From JANNSO01 sp964485395 (GTDB lineage Bacteria; Spirochaetota; Spirochaetia; Treponematales; UBA12059), in the NCBI GenBank assembly GCA_964485395.1, contig CAZAJF010000013.1:26326-90325 (forward strand): 64,000 nt of DNA, given 5' to 3'. Made by a program: the position numbers and the translations under genes. Of this stretch, positions 15,607 to 25,314 are shown piece after piece (the stretch's first letter is position 1; every line of letters begins with the position of its first letter). The notes below the pieces were generated by a model. It was given only the letters and a program-made list of their open reading frames with translations, was not told where the DNA came from and did not search any database.

Positions 15607-16956
15607 TTATAAATTCTTAACGACTGCCGATTCCCGCCTGTCGATATCCATTACCGCCCACAGGAGCGCCTCTCCGCCAGCCATCGCATGGGACTCGCTC
15701 AGCAAGCGGATCAGCGTTACCCGCGACGCGTCTCCATGGGCCCGCATCCAGGCGAGCGCGTTATGGCTGTTCGCGGGATTCACCGTGGTGTCGGATTCCG
15801 TGGCCGCAAGGAAGACGGGCAGGCCCGCGGGAGGAACCCACCGGTCGAGCCTGTGTTCCAGCTGAACGCGATAATACGGTACCTCGTCCGGGGCCTTCCC
15901 CAAGGCGTCCAGGTAGTCGGCGCGGAAGATGTCCGAATAGCGAAGGGTGCCCTGTTTCTTGCCGCAGGATTCCGCGATGGCCTTATGCAGATCTCCGTTG
16001 TCCAGGATTCCCTCCATGAAAAGCGGTAATACTTTTTTAAGCAAATCGCCGGACAGTATGTCGTCGGCGATCACGAGCCTGGGATACGCGCGCGCCCAGC
16101 CCAGCACGAGCAGCATCTGGTATTCGGGGCGCGTGAGCACGGGGTCGATATCCTTGAAATTATCCATGCCTATCATCAGGTTGAGAGGCGCGCCCATCGG
16201 ATAGGCAGCCGTCAGGTCAAGGCCCGCCGCGGCAGTTTTATCCTCGGCGGCCTTTTTTACGGTAGCCATGGCGGCGAGTCCGCCTTCAGAATATCCCATG
16301 ACGTAGAGCCGGCCGGTTTCCTCGTAGGCTTCTGGGTGGGCCGAGACATAGCGCCTCGCCGCCGCCAAACCGACCAGCGCCGAGGCGGCGAGCCTGTCGG
16401 GCACGCAGTAGGTCTGAATCCCCGGGCTGTCACCCATGCCTTCGTAGTCCGGCATCCAGACGGCGTTTCCCAGTGCGGCGAGCGTCGCGGCTATCGCGGT
16501 CTCCAGACCCTTTCCGCCGGAAGGCACGTTGTCCCGCGGAATTTCCGTGCCTTTGCAATAGACGACCCAGCTCAGCCCGCGCACGGTTTTTTTATCGGCC
16601 GCGGGCAGGAAGAGCATGCCCGATTGCGTTTCGCCGTTTTCGCCGGGAATGGAAAACTTTATCTTGAGCGCCTGCACCGATTCAAGTTGCTTGAGCCGGG
16701 TTTTTCGCCATTCGGCGTAGCCGGATTCCAGGAGCATGCCCGTCTCTATTTGCGAGGCCAGGAGCGCCGGGGAAGCCAGCCTGAGCTGGTTTCCCATGGA
16801 TGATGGCGAACGAAGGTATACGGTTTCTGCTGAAGAGTTGCCGTTCGAAACGTCCTGCAGGCGGGTGACGGCGCTGTTTGTGGCGCAGGATGCCAGTAAA
16901 AAGGACGCAGCTAGCAATAAGAATACGGTTTGAGTTTGTTGTCTTCGTTGCTTCAT
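15607..16956 (-). CDS. Lipoprotein alpha/beta-hydrolase (secreted lipase-like)
   Basis: 449 residues. Signal peptide with lipobox (FLLLAASFLLASC, Cys24), then an alpha/beta-hydrolase. Nucleophile Ser is in the elbow VMGYSEGGLAAMA, acid Asp in FLAATESDTTVNPANS and His in LLSESHAMAGGE near the end. DYEGMGDSPGIQTYC resembles the secretory-lipase (LIP) family block with Gly-Asp. Predicted to hydrolyse esters, possibly lipids, at the cell surface or in the periplasm. Monocistronic and convergent with the Sua5-like gene. Confidence 0.85.
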   Translation of the reverse strand: MKQRRQQTQTVFLLLAASFLLASCATNSAVTRLQDVSNGNSSAETVYLRSPSSMGNQLRLASPALLASQIETGMLLESGYAEWRKTRLKQLESVQALKIKFSIPGENGETQSGMLFLPAADKKTVRGLSWVVYCKGTEIPRDNVPSGGKGLETAIAATLAALGNAVWMPDYEGMGDSPGIQTYCVPDRLAASALVGLAAARRYVSAHPEAYEETGRLYVMGYSEGGLAAMATVKKAAEDKTAAAGLDLTAAYPMGAPLNLMIGMDNFKDIDPVLTRPEYQMLLVLGWARAYPRLVIADDILSGDLLKKVLPLFMEGILDNGDLHKAIAESCGKKQGTLRYSDIFRADYLDALGKAPDEVPYYRVQLEHRLDRWVPPAGLPVFLAATESDTTVNPANSHNALAWMRAHGDASRVTLIRLLSESHAMAGGEALLWAVMDIDRRESAVVKNL

Positions 16957-17093
16957 TGGTTTGGCCCCTTAATCGACGAGCATTTCCTAAAGTAGTTTCT
17001 TTACTGCAAGTATATACTTTTTTTCTATTTTTCCTAATTTTTTTGCTATGCAGCTTTTTACAACGATGCCAAAACGCCATGCACTTTGGCATA

Positions 17094-17204
17094 ATGATTA
17101 CAAGAGAGCTTGAGATAGCTATGCAGTCTTTCTTTAAATTTGGACCACGCCAGACAGGCAAAAGTACAAGGCTGGCAAATCTAAACCTCCCGCAGGCGAG
17201 GTAG
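17094..17204 (+). pseudogene. N-terminal remnant of an AAA ATPase (DUF4143-type); rest of 16957-17517 holds no gene
   Basis: The frame from ATG 17094 gives MITRELEIAMQSFFKFGPRQ then TGKSTRLANLNL and stops at 17204. The block FFKFGPRQTGKST is the Walker A region of AAA_14/DUF4143 ATPases, which begin in just this way (xxRxL...SFFLFGPRQTGKST). Only ~36 of the usual ~400 residues remain, and no continuation in other frames was recognised. The rest of 16957-17517 is AT-richer intergenic DNA holding the start signals of the 17518 gene and nothing else I can support. Confidence 0.5.
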
Positions 17205-17517
17205 TTCCGTGGGAAAACTATTTAGTTCTAGTGGAGACTCTGCTGGATACTATTTGACTAAATCCGCACAGCATAAAATTAATTGCCCCTTTATCGGTGA
17301 TTTTTCTGGATGCGGCCTATGAAACACTGCTCGCTCATTGTTCAGTTTATAAAATAGTACTATTGTCAGATAATATGGAAGAATGTCAGGGTGTATCGCG
17401 GCCTTAATTCCTTGGTTTGCTGGACAGCAGAGTATTTAAGCATTAATCTGGCTTAATGACTAAATTTGATCCTTCTTTTTCTTTTTGTTGCTTTTATGTC
17501 GTAACAGGAGAAAAGGT

Positions 17518-18710
17518 ATGACCGAAACCAATAAAAAACAATACTCCTTGTGGAAGATGAAGCCATAATTGCCATGACTCAGAAAATGGAACTTGAAAAC
17601 TACGGATATGACATACTCTGCGTGAATTCCGGGGAAAAAGCCGTTGAAACGGTAAAAAAAACTGCCAGGGTACACCTTATCCTCATGGATATCGATTTGG
17701 GCACGGGCCTTGACGGTACGGAGGCTGCCGCACTGATTCTAAAGGAACGCGACATTCCGGTGGTCTTTTGCTCAAGCCATACCGAGCCGGAAATCGTGGC
17801 AAAAACCGAAAAAATAACTTCCTACGGCTATGTCGTTAAAAGTTCCAGCGTTACGGTGCTGGACGCTTCCATCAAGATGGCCTTCAAGCTGTTCGAGGCC
17901 AACAGGCAGACAAAATCGGCAAAAGAAAAACTGGAAGCCACCCTGGATGCGCTTCCAGACCTGTTGTTTGAGCTGGGCTTGGACGGATTCTGCCATGATT
18001 GCCATTCGCCGCATTCCGAGTTGCTGGTTTTGCCGGTTCAAAATATCATCGGGCAAAAAATACAGGATATTCTCCCTGAAGCTGTCTCCGTTATTGTGAT
18101 GTCCGCCGTGCAGGAAGCGCATGAAAAAGGCGCGTCGATTGGTAAACAGTACCTGATGACGGTTCCCGCAGGCACTTTTTGGTTTGAGCTTTCCGTTACC
18201 CGCAAGGGAAGCGATCAGGATGAACCTCGGTTTATTGTTCTCAGGCGCGACATTACCGAGAGAAAAAAGATAGAGGAAAACCTGCGGGAGCACCAAATTG
18301 AACTGCTAATGCAGAACGAGGAATTACGGAAGAAACAGACTGATTTCGAAACCTTGCAGCAATGGTATTTTGACCTGTACGACATGGCGCCGGTAGCGTT
18401 TTTTACACTGAATAAAATAGGAATAATCGTTGATGCCAATCTTACTGCCGCCGATCTGCTCGGGGAAGCGAGGAGTAAGCTGGTAAAGCGGGCTTTAACC
18501 GATTTTATCTGCATCGCAGACCAGGACCGGTATTACCTGAACCGCAAAGCTCTTTTGGAGACCGGTGGCGGTCAATCCTGGAAACTGAGCATGCATCGGA
18601 AAGACGGAACCGCGTTCAACGCCTTTCTGAAGGCCGTAAAAACGCAGGATGATTCCGGCGCTTTCGTCTGTCGCCTTGTAGTGGTGGATCTTGGAGGTAT
18701 TTGTGTTTGA
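17518..18710 (+). CDS. Receiver-PAS-PAS protein with apparent 1-nt frameshift at its start
   Basis: A strong ribosome site (AGGAGAAAAGGT) precedes ATG 17518, giving MTETNKK, but that frame ends 10 residues later. The receiver lies in the -1 frame (KTILLVEDEAIIAM) and has a TAA just upstream at 17532-17534. One extra A in the A6 run at 17533-17538, or a -1 slip there, would give MTETNKKTILLVEDE, matching its paralogue at 1-767. Otherwise only the GTG at 17550 would serve, cutting off the acidic-pocket strand. The protein (~397 residues if restored) has a receiver (Asp in LILMDIDLG, SSHT, Lys in YVVKSSS), then two PAS domains (about 130-240 and 250-390). No output domain is seen. Confidence 0.8.
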
Positions 18711-18751
18711 TGTTTTTGGCGCTGTTTTTTCTCCAGGAAGGAATGATTCGC

Positions 18752-21700
18752 ATGAAAAAAAATAACCAGGCCGAACTGGAAGAAAAAGACGCGTCTCTTT
18801 TGGCGGAGGATGCTCCGGGCGACTCTGTAAGGTACGGCGAATTCCCCATCGTGGGCATCGGGGCTTCGGCCGGAGGCCTTGCGGCGTTCGAGGCGTTTTT
18901 TTCGGGCATCCCCGCGGACGTGGATCCCGGCATGGCTTTTGTGCTGGTGCAGCATTTGGCACCGGACCATGAGAGCATCCTGACAGACCTCGTGCGGCGC
19001 TATACCCGCATGCAGGTTTTTGAAGTTGAGGACGGCATGAAGGTGCGGATCAATTGCGCCTATATCATTCCTCCGGGACGCGACATGGCTTTTCTGAACG
19101 GCACTTTGCAGCTTCTGGAACCGTCGGCACTGCGCGGGCTGCGCCTGCCCATAGACTTTTTCTTCCGCTCGCTTGCGCAGGACCAACGGGAACGATCCAT
19201 CGGCATCGTACTTTCGGGAACCGGCTCCGACGGCACCCTGGGGGTTCGCGCCATCAAGGGCGAGGGCGGCATGGTCATGGCCCAGACCCCGGATTCCACG
19301 GAATACGACGGCATGCCGCGCAGCGCCATCGCTACCGGCATGGTGGACTTTGAACTGCCCCCGGTCAAAATGGCCGCCGCCCTGATGGGTTATGCCGCGC
19401 ATGCGTTTAGCCGAACCGCGCTTTCCGGTATTCCCACGCCTAAAACCGAAAACAACTTGAACAAGATATTCGTGCTGCTGCGCGCCCAGACCGGGCATGA
19501 CTTTTCGCAGTACAAGCCCAACACCATCATGCGGCGCATCGAGAGGCGCATGGCGGTCCACCAGATCGATTCGATAGATGCCTACGTCAAGTATTTGCAG
19601 CAGACTGCCGTGGAGGCGGAAGCATTGTTCCGGGACCTGCTCATCGGCGTTACGAATTTTTTCCGCGATGTCGATGCCTTCAAGGCCCTCGAGGAAGCGA
19701 TTATTCCCAAGCTTTTCGAAGGCAAGAGCGCTGGCGCCGTGGTACGCGTCTGGATCGCGGGATGCTCAACCGGCGAGGAAGCCTACTCGATAGCCATACT
19801 CATCATGGAATGCATGGAGCGCATCAAGCAAAGCTTCATCGTGCAGGTATTTGCCACGGACATCGATGCCGCGGCCATTGCCACCGCCCGCACGGGCATC
19901 TATCCTTCCAGCATTTCCGCAGACGTAAGCGCCGAGCGGCTGTCGCGGTTTTTTACCGCGGAGCCCGGCGGCATGGATGGAAACCCGCAATCGTACCGAA
20001 TCAACAAAAGCATCCGCGACATCCTGGTTTTCTCCGAGCAAAACGTCATCAAGGATCCGCCGTTCTCCAAGCTTGACCTCATCAGCTGCCGCAATCTCAT
20101 GATCTACCTGGGAGGCGAACTGCAGAAAAAGCTGATTCCGCTGTTTCATTACGCGCTGAATCCCGACGGCATGCTGTTTCTGGGCACCTCGGAGACCGTG
20201 GGCGAATACCTGGACCTGTTCGCGGTGCTGGACCGCAAGGCGAAGCTCTATAAGCGCAAGCTTACTTCGCTGGGAATGCGGCACATGGCCCTGGGCGGAT
20301 TTTTGCCGCATTCGGTAAAACCGGACGGTGCAGGGATGCCGCCGCCCGTAGGCAAGGCGCGCTACGATAAGATCCCTTTGCGCGAGCTGGCCGAGCATGC
20401 GCTGTTCAACCAGCTTGCCCCTTCCAGCGCGCTCGTCGGCAAGGACGGTGATATTTTCTTTCTGCACGGTCGCACGGGAATGTACCTCGAGCCCGCCACC
20501 GGGGAGGTAGGCGTCTACAACATAATAAAAATGGCCCGGGAAGGGCTGCGCCGCGAACTGACCAATGCGCTGCACAAGGCGGTGCATACCAACGAAAGCG
20601 TGCGCTGCCCGAACTTGCGCGTAAAGACCAACGGTCATTTTACCTCGGTAAACCTGACCGTCTGCCCGGCCGCCGCTCATGCCGAATCCGCCCAATCGCC
20701 GGCGCTGTATCTCGTGATCCTGGAGGAAGGGCATTCCTTGGGATCCGATGCCGGGAGTAAAACCGTCACGGGCGCGGATGCCGGCCAGGACGAGCTTATC
20801 GCCACCCTCAAAAAGGAACTGCAGGCCAAGGAGGAATACCTCCAAAGCGCCAACGAGGAGTTGGAAACCTCAAATGAAGAACTCAAGTCGTCCAATGAAG
20901 AGATGCAATCGGTAAACGAGGAGCTGCAGTCCACCAACGAGGAACTGGAAACATCCAAGGAGGAACTGCAGTCGGTCAACGAGGAACTGTCCACGGTGAA
21001 CAACGAGCTCTCCACGAAAGTTAGCGATTTATCACAGGTAAACAACGACATGAACAACCTGCTCGCGGGCACGGGTATCGCCACGCTGTTCGTGGACCAC
21101 CAGTTGCGCATGCTGCGCTTTACGCCCACCGCGAGCCTGCTCATCAACCTGATAAAAAGCGACGTCGGGCGCCCCATCAACCACTTTGTGACCAACCTGG
21201 TAGGGTACGACCGGATGACGGCGGACATACAGGGCGTGCTGGATACGCTGATTCCCAAGGAGGTGGAGGTGCAGACCGCCAAGGGGCTCTGGTTTACGAT
21301 GCGCATCCTGCCGTACCGCACGCTGGACAACGTGATAGAAGGCGCCGTAATCACGTTCGTGGACATTACCGAGCGCAGGAAGATCGGGGAAGCATTGAAG
21401 GAAAGTGAAGAACTTTTCATACGCCTGTTCAACGAGGCTCCGCTGGGCATAGCCCTGATCGATTCCCTTTCCGGACGAATCTTCGAAGTAAACCCCATGT
21501 TCGCCGGGATAGCCGGCAGGACGCGAGAGGAAATGGAGAACCTTACCTGGATGAGCATTACGCACCCTGACGATATCCAGAAAGACCTGGACCAGATGGC
21601 GCTGTTGAACGCCGGGAAAATTTCCGGCTTTCAGATGGAAAAGCGCTATCTCCATAAAGACGGAACGCCTGTCTGGATACGCATGACGATCGCTTCGGTA

Positions 21701-21775
21701 AAAGTCGAGGATCCCGCGCACCCCCGCCACCTATGCATGATCGAGGATATCTCCGAACGCAAGCAGATTGAGTAA
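18752..21775 (+). CDS. CheB-CheR-PAS fusion protein
   Basis: 1007 residues, start MKKNNQAELEEKDASLL at 18752, 9 nt after AGGA; an ATG at 18743 is too close to that site. Order: CheB methylesterase (catalytic Ser39 in GIGASAGG, His in LVQHLAPDH, Asp in LSGTGSDGT), CheR methyltransferase (FRDVDAFKALEE, SAM motif WIAGCSTGEEAYSIA), and a glutamate/asparagine-rich coiled coil of repeated SNEELxS units (about 690-760). Two PAS domains follow, the last ending ITERRK/ISERKQIE. Many relatives continue into a histidine-kinase module; this one stops. It starts 41 nt after the receiver gene, so the two are probably co-expressed with the kinases downstream. Confidence 0.93.
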   Translation: MKKNNQAELEEKDASLLAEDAPGDSVRYGEFPIVGIGASAGGLAAFEAFFSGIPADVDPGMAFVLVQHLAPDHESILTDLVRRYTRMQVFEVEDGMKVRINCAYIIPPGRDMAFLNGTLQLLEPSALRGLRLPIDFFFRSLAQDQRERSIGIVLSGTGSDGTLGVRAIKGEGGMVMAQTPDSTEYDGMPRSAIATGMVDFELPPVKMAAALMGYAAHAFSRTALSGIPTPKTENNLNKIFVLLRAQTGHDFSQYKPNTIMRRIERRMAVHQIDSIDAYVKYLQQTAVEAEALFRDLLIGVTNFFRDVDAFKALEEAIIPKLFEGKSAGAVVRVWIAGCSTGEEAYSIAILIMECMERIKQSFIVQVFATDIDAAAIATARTGIYPSSISADVSAERLSRFFTAEPGGMDGNPQSYRINKSIRDILVFSEQNVIKDPPFSKLDLISCRNLMIYLGGELQKKLIPLFHYALNPDGMLFLGTSETVGEYLDLFAVLDRKAKLYKRKLTSLGMRHMALGGFLPHSVKPDGAGMPPPVGKARYDKIPLRELAEHALFNQLAPSSALVGKDGDIFFLHGRTGMYLEPATGEVGVYNIIKMAREGLRRELTNALHKAVHTNESVRCPNLRVKTNGHFTSVNLTVCPAAAHAESAQSPALYLVILEEGHSLGSDAGSKTVTGADAGQDELIATLKKELQAKEEYLQSANEELETSNEELKSSNEEMQSVNEELQSTNEELETSKEELQSVNEELSTVNNELSTKVSDLSQVNNDMNNLLAGTGIATLFVDHQLRMLRFTPTASLLINLIKSDVGRPINHFVTNLVGYDRMTADIQGVLDTLIPKEVEVQTAKGLWFTMRILPYRTLDNVIEGAVITFVDITERRKIGEALKESEELFIRLFNEAPLGIALIDSLSGRIFEVNPMFAGIAGRTREEMENLTWMSITHPDDIQKDLDQMALLNAGKISGFQMEKRYLHKDGTPVWIRMTIASVKVEDPAHPRHLCMIEDISERKQIE

Positions 21776-21800
21776 TTGGGCCGTAAAGACGCGAAGACGG

Positions 21801-21924
21801 GCACGGAGACACGGAGAACACGGAGAAGAGGGAAGGGAAGGGAAGGATGGGTGACATGAAGAACTATTTGATAACGTTCCTTTTTTTCTTACTCCGTGAA
21901 CTCCGTACCTCCGTGTCTCCGTGC
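21801..21924. repeat. Inverted-repeat intergenic element, copy A
   Basis: The outer arms are exact 16-bp inverted repeats, GCACGGAGACACGGAG (21801-21816) and its complement (21909-21924), each built from CACGGAG units. The interior has GAAGGGAAGGATGG and a T-rich tract. Closely similar elements precede the next two kinase genes (23135-23316, 25315-25424). CACGGAG/CTCCGTG-unit repeats are a recurring kind of bacterial intergenic repeat. Here they were probably copied together with the kinase genes. Confidence 0.85.
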
Positions 21925-21954
21925 AATGCATTCCAAGGTGGCGGTGAGGGATGA
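21847..21954 (+). CDS. Possible small hydrophobic leader ORF, coupled to kinase start (copy A)
   Basis: From ATG 21847 (or 21856) the frame reads MGDMKNYLITFLFFLLRE and ends with TGA at 21952-21954, overlapping the kinase ATG at 21951. The same frame, with a similar hydrophobic N-terminus and the same stop/start overlap, occurs before the other two kinases. Several differences between copies are synonymous. It could be translated and coupled to the kinase. However, the 3' half runs through the CTCCGTG repeat, which may be open by chance. Confidence 0.35.
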   Translation: MGDMKNYLITFLFFLLRELRTSVSPCNAFQGGGEG

Positions 21955-23120
21955 TTAACCAGGACGAACTGCGCAGGCGTGCCGAGGAATCCGTTGGGGA
22001 CAAAAGTACTCTTGCCGACGTAGCGGAATCTACTCTGCCCGAAAGTACCAAAGCGGCGCTGCACGAGCTTCGCGTGCACCAGATAGAACTGGAGATGCAG
22101 AACGACGAATTGCACAGGACGCAACGCGAGCTGGAGGATTCACGCGCTCTCTATTTTGAACTCTACGACCTGGCGCCCGTGGCATATTGTTCCGTCGGGG
22201 AAAACGGCCTTGTTCTCGAAGCCAACCTGATGGCTTCCACGCTCCTGGGTGTGGACCGCGGTTCCCTCGCGAGGCAGTTGTTCTCCCGGTTCATTCTGAA
22301 GGAAGACCAGGCCGATTACTACTTGTATCGAAAGGAACTTTTCAAGGACCGCTTGAGAAAAACGTGCGAACTGCGGATGTCCAGGCCGGATGGCCTCGTC
22401 TTCAATGCCCGACTTGATTCCGCCATCGTACAGGACGTTTGCGGCGTACCGGTATGCAGGATCGTAATAAGCGATATTACCGAGCGCAAGCTGGCGGAAG
22501 CCCAGATAAAGCACTTGCTTGCCGAAAAGGAACTGAACCTGAAGGAAGTACACCACCGCATCAAGAATAACATGGCCGCCATGATGAGCTTGCTCTATCT
22601 CCAGTCCAGGAAACTGAAAGACCCGTCCGCCGTCGCGGCTCTCGAAGATGCCGGACGCCGGATGCAGAGCATGGGTGTGCTCTACGATAAACTGTATCAC
22701 TCGATCGGGTATGATGCGCTTTCCACGGCCGCGTATTTTTCGCCATTGATCGATGAAATCCTGGGCAATTTTCCGGGAGGCGAATCGGTACAGCTGCGTA
22801 AGCGGATCGATGATTTTAACCTCGACGTAAAACGCCTGCAGTCGCTTGGGATCATCGTCAACGAGTTGATTACAAATATCATGAAGTATGCGTTCGGTGG
22901 AAAGCCCGACAGGAATATCGGCGTTTCGCTTATCTTGTCTGACCGGATGGTTGCATTGACTGTAGAGGACGACGGATTTGGCATGCCCGAATCCGTCAGT
23001 TTCGAGTATTCGACGGGCTTTGGTTTGATGCTGGTGCAGGCGCTGACCGCACAGCTTGACGGGACTGTCAGGATCGAGCGCGGCAATGGAACGAAGGTGG
23101 TTCTGGAATTCAGGCTGTAA
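21951..23120 (+). CDS. Soluble PAS histidine kinase (HisKA_2 type), paralogue 1
   Basis: 389 residues, no signal peptide or membrane segment. The N-terminal coiled part (HELRVHQIELEMQNDELHRT) leads into a PAS domain (about 60-180). Then come the HisKA_2 phospho-acceptor block LKEVHHRIKNNMAAMMSLLY with the phosphorylated His, and an HATPase_c domain with N-box IIVNELITNIMKYAF, G1 VEDDGFGMPE and G2 TGFGLMLVQ. It should autophosphorylate in response to a PAS-sensed cue and pass phosphate to stand-alone receivers such as that at 17518. It is closely related to the next two kinases, and especially to the one at 25448. Confidence 0.93.
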   Translation: MINQDELRRRAEESVGDKSTLADVAESTLPESTKAALHELRVHQIELEMQNDELHRTQRELEDSRALYFELYDLAPVAYCSVGENGLVLEANLMASTLLGVDRGSLARQLFSRFILKEDQADYYLYRKELFKDRLRKTCELRMSRPDGLVFNARLDSAIVQDVCGVPVCRIVISDITERKLAEAQIKHLLAEKELNLKEVHHRIKNNMAAMMSLLYLQSRKLKDPSAVAALEDAGRRMQSMGVLYDKLYHSIGYDALSTAAYFSPLIDEILGNFPGGESVQLRKRIDDFNLDVKRLQSLGIIVNELITNIMKYAFGGKPDRNIGVSLILSDRMVALTVEDDGFGMPESVSFEYSTGFGLMLVQALTAQLDGTVRIERGNGTKVVLEFRL

Positions 23121-23134
23121 AAATAAGAAGCTGG

Positions 23135-23316
23135 GCACGGAGAACACGGAAATACGAAGAGGGACACGGAGACACGGAGAACACGGAGAAGAGAGGAAAG
23201 AAGGATGGGAAGGATAAAGAATTATTTGATCACTCTCATCTCCTTCTTACTCCGTGACCTCCGCGTCTCCGTGTTATGCATTCTAAAATACAGGCTTTTA
23301 CTCCGTGCCTCCGTGC
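23135..23316. repeat. Inverted-repeat intergenic element, copy B (extended)
   Basis: Same family as 21801-21924, but with extra GCACGGAG and CTCCGTG units on both sides: GGGCACGGAGAACACGG on the left, and ACTCCGTGCCTCCGTGC at 23300-23316 on the right. The core is GGACACGGAGACACGGAGAA. The difference in unit number shows that the copies have changed by unit gain or loss since duplication. Confidence 0.8.
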
Positions 23317-23348
23317 TAAAATATTCTTTAAGCGGCGGTAAACGATGA
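23205..23348 (+). CDS. Possible small hydrophobic leader ORF (copy B)
   Basis: From ATG 23205 the frame reads MGRIKNYLITLISFLLRD and runs 47 residues to TGA 23346-23348, again overlapping the kinase ATG at 23345. Against copies A and C, codons for Asn (AAC/AAT), Ile (ATA/ATC) and Thr (ACG/ACT) differ silently, and hydrophobic residues replace each other. This hints at selection on a membrane peptide. Longer because of the extra repeat units. Equally it may be a passenger of the repeat. Confidence 0.33.
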   Translation: MGRIKNYLITLISFLLRDLRVSVLCILKYRLLLRASVLKYSLSGGKR

Positions 23349-25300
23349 TCGGGGACGATGAATTGAGAAGGAAAACCGAAGCGCTCTTCAGGCAGAAAAA
23401 AAAGCTCTCGCATGATCGCCTGCAGGGTCTGTCGGCGGAGGAGATTTCCGCGCTTGTCTACGAGTTTCAGGTACATCAAGTTGAACTGGAAATGCAAAAC
23501 GCGGAACTGCACAGGACTCAGATCGAGCTTGAGGCGGCCAACCGGAAATATTTCGACTTTTACGATATGGCGCCTGTAGGTTACCTTACCCTGAATGTGA
23601 AGGGATCGATACTCGAGTCCAACCTGACTGCATCGAATATGCTGGGTACCGTGCGGAGCGAATTGGTAAAGCAACCGTTCCAGCACTTTATTTTCAAGGA
23701 CGACCAGGACGGTTTTTCCATTTTTCTAAGAAAACTCCTTCAATCCAAATCGGTACAATCCCGAGATCTCAGGATACTGAAAACCGACGGGATTGTTTTC
23801 TGGACACGCCTGGTGTGCACCGGCGTGAGCGATGGCGACGGCGTATCCCTTTGCCGTGTCGTCATGAGCGATATCAACGAGCAAAAGTCGGGTGAACAGG
23901 CATTGCACCTGTCCGAAATGGATTTGCGGCACGCCCAGGCGATTGCGCATATAGGCAGCTGGAAATGGAACCTGAAGACCGCGGAGGTCAGCTGGTCCGA
24001 CGAAATGTACCGCATATTCGGGATAGATAAAAAAAACTATACGGGCAAGCTTGGCGACGTGATCAGGAATCGCATCCATCCCGACGATCTGCATGTCGTG
24101 CTTCCCGCCAATGCGGCTGCGATCGCCAATGAGCCGTTTGAATATCGCATTAGCCTGCCTGACGGGGAGATTCGCACGATATGGGCCAAATCCAGCGAAA
24201 CCGTTTTTGGCGACGCGGGCAAACCGCTCTTCATGACGGGCGTAGCTCAGGACATCACCGACCGCAAGCTCGCGGAAGAAAAACTGAAACGGCAGAACAG
24301 TTTGTTCGAGACGCTTCTCCTAAACCTGCAGATCGGTGTTTACATGATCGAAGTGCCTTCCGGCAAACCGCTTTTGGCCAACGAGGCGTCGTTCAATCTA
24401 CTCGGGCGGGGTATCGTCCCGGAAGCCAATTCTGCCACAATCTCTAAAGTCTACGATTTATACAAATGCGATTCCGGGAAGCCGTATCCAAATGAAGAGC
24501 TTCCGCTCGTGGTGGCGATGGGCGGAATATCAAAACATGTAGACGACATGATCGTAGTCAAGCCGGACGGAAGCAGAACGCGACTTGAAGTGTTCGGTTC
24601 GCCGATTCGGGATGAGCGCGGCACTATTTGGGCAAGCCTCGTGAGCTTCCAGGATATAACCGAACGCAAGGCGGCGGAAGATAAAATCGGGAAGCTTCTC
24701 GCGGAAAAAGAAATCATATTAAAAGAAGTTCATCACCGGATGAAAAACAACATGAGTACGATAAGGAGCATGCTGTCGCTTCAGGCGATAACCGTCGCCG
24801 AACCCTCGGCCTCGGCCGCGCTTGAGGACGCAGGCAGCCGGATATACAGTATGGGCATGCTCTATGACAAATTGTATCAATCCCAGTGCTTTTCCGAGTT
24901 GTCGCTTTGCGAGTATTTGGAGCCTTTGGTAGACGATATCATCAGCAATTTTTCCCGTGCAGAAACAGTCGAAGTAGTAAAGCATATAGATGATTTTGTT
25001 CTGGACGTTAAACGGCTGCAGCCAATTGGAATAATCGTCAATGAACTCCTGACCAATATCATGAAGTACGCGTTTACCGATGGAAGTGATGGAATAATCA
25101 CGGTATCCGCGACGCTCTCGGACGGAACGGTCGCTGTGTGCGTGAAGGATAACGGCGTCGGAATTCCGCAGTCGCTTGATTTCCAAAATTCCAGCGGCTT
25201 CGGGCTCAGGTTGCTTCGCTTGATGGCCGAGCAGCTTGAAGGAACTATCAACATCGAGCGGGACGGCGGAACGAAAGTGATACTGGAGTTTATGTTGTAA
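23345..25300 (+). CDS. Soluble multi-PAS histidine kinase (HisKA_2 type), paralogue 2
   Basis: 651 residues. It has the same N-terminal segment as its neighbours (EFQVHQVELEMQNAELHRTQ), then three PAS/PAC units (about 65-180, 190-310 and 320-440), the second with a PAS_3-like WKWNLKTAEVSWSDEMYRIFG. The HisKA_2 block ILKEVHHRMKNNMSTIRSML and an HATPase_c domain (IVNELLTNIMKYAFTD, KDNGVGIPQ, SGFGLRLLR) follow. No membrane segment, so cytosolic sensing. It is larger than its paralogues by two inserted PAS units, which suggests domain gain or loss after duplication. Confidence 0.93.
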   Translation: MIGDDELRRKTEALFRQKKKLSHDRLQGLSAEEISALVYEFQVHQVELEMQNAELHRTQIELEAANRKYFDFYDMAPVGYLTLNVKGSILESNLTASNMLGTVRSELVKQPFQHFIFKDDQDGFSIFLRKLLQSKSVQSRDLRILKTDGIVFWTRLVCTGVSDGDGVSLCRVVMSDINEQKSGEQALHLSEMDLRHAQAIAHIGSWKWNLKTAEVSWSDEMYRIFGIDKKNYTGKLGDVIRNRIHPDDLHVVLPANAAAIANEPFEYRISLPDGEIRTIWAKSSETVFGDAGKPLFMTGVAQDITDRKLAEEKLKRQNSLFETLLLNLQIGVYMIEVPSGKPLLANEASFNLLGRGIVPEANSATISKVYDLYKCDSGKPYPNEELPLVVAMGGISKHVDDMIVVKPDGSRTRLEVFGSPIRDERGTIWASLVSFQDITERKAAEDKIGKLLAEKEIILKEVHHRMKNNMSTIRSMLSLQAITVAEPSASAALEDAGSRIYSMGMLYDKLYQSQCFSELSLCEYLEPLVDDIISNFSRAETVEVVKHIDDFVLDVKRLQPIGIIVNELLTNIMKYAFTDGSDGIITVSATLSDGTVAVCVKDNGVGIPQSLDFQNSSGFGLRLLRLMAEQLEGTINIERDGGTKVILEFML

Positions 25301-25314
25301 GAATACGAAGATTA

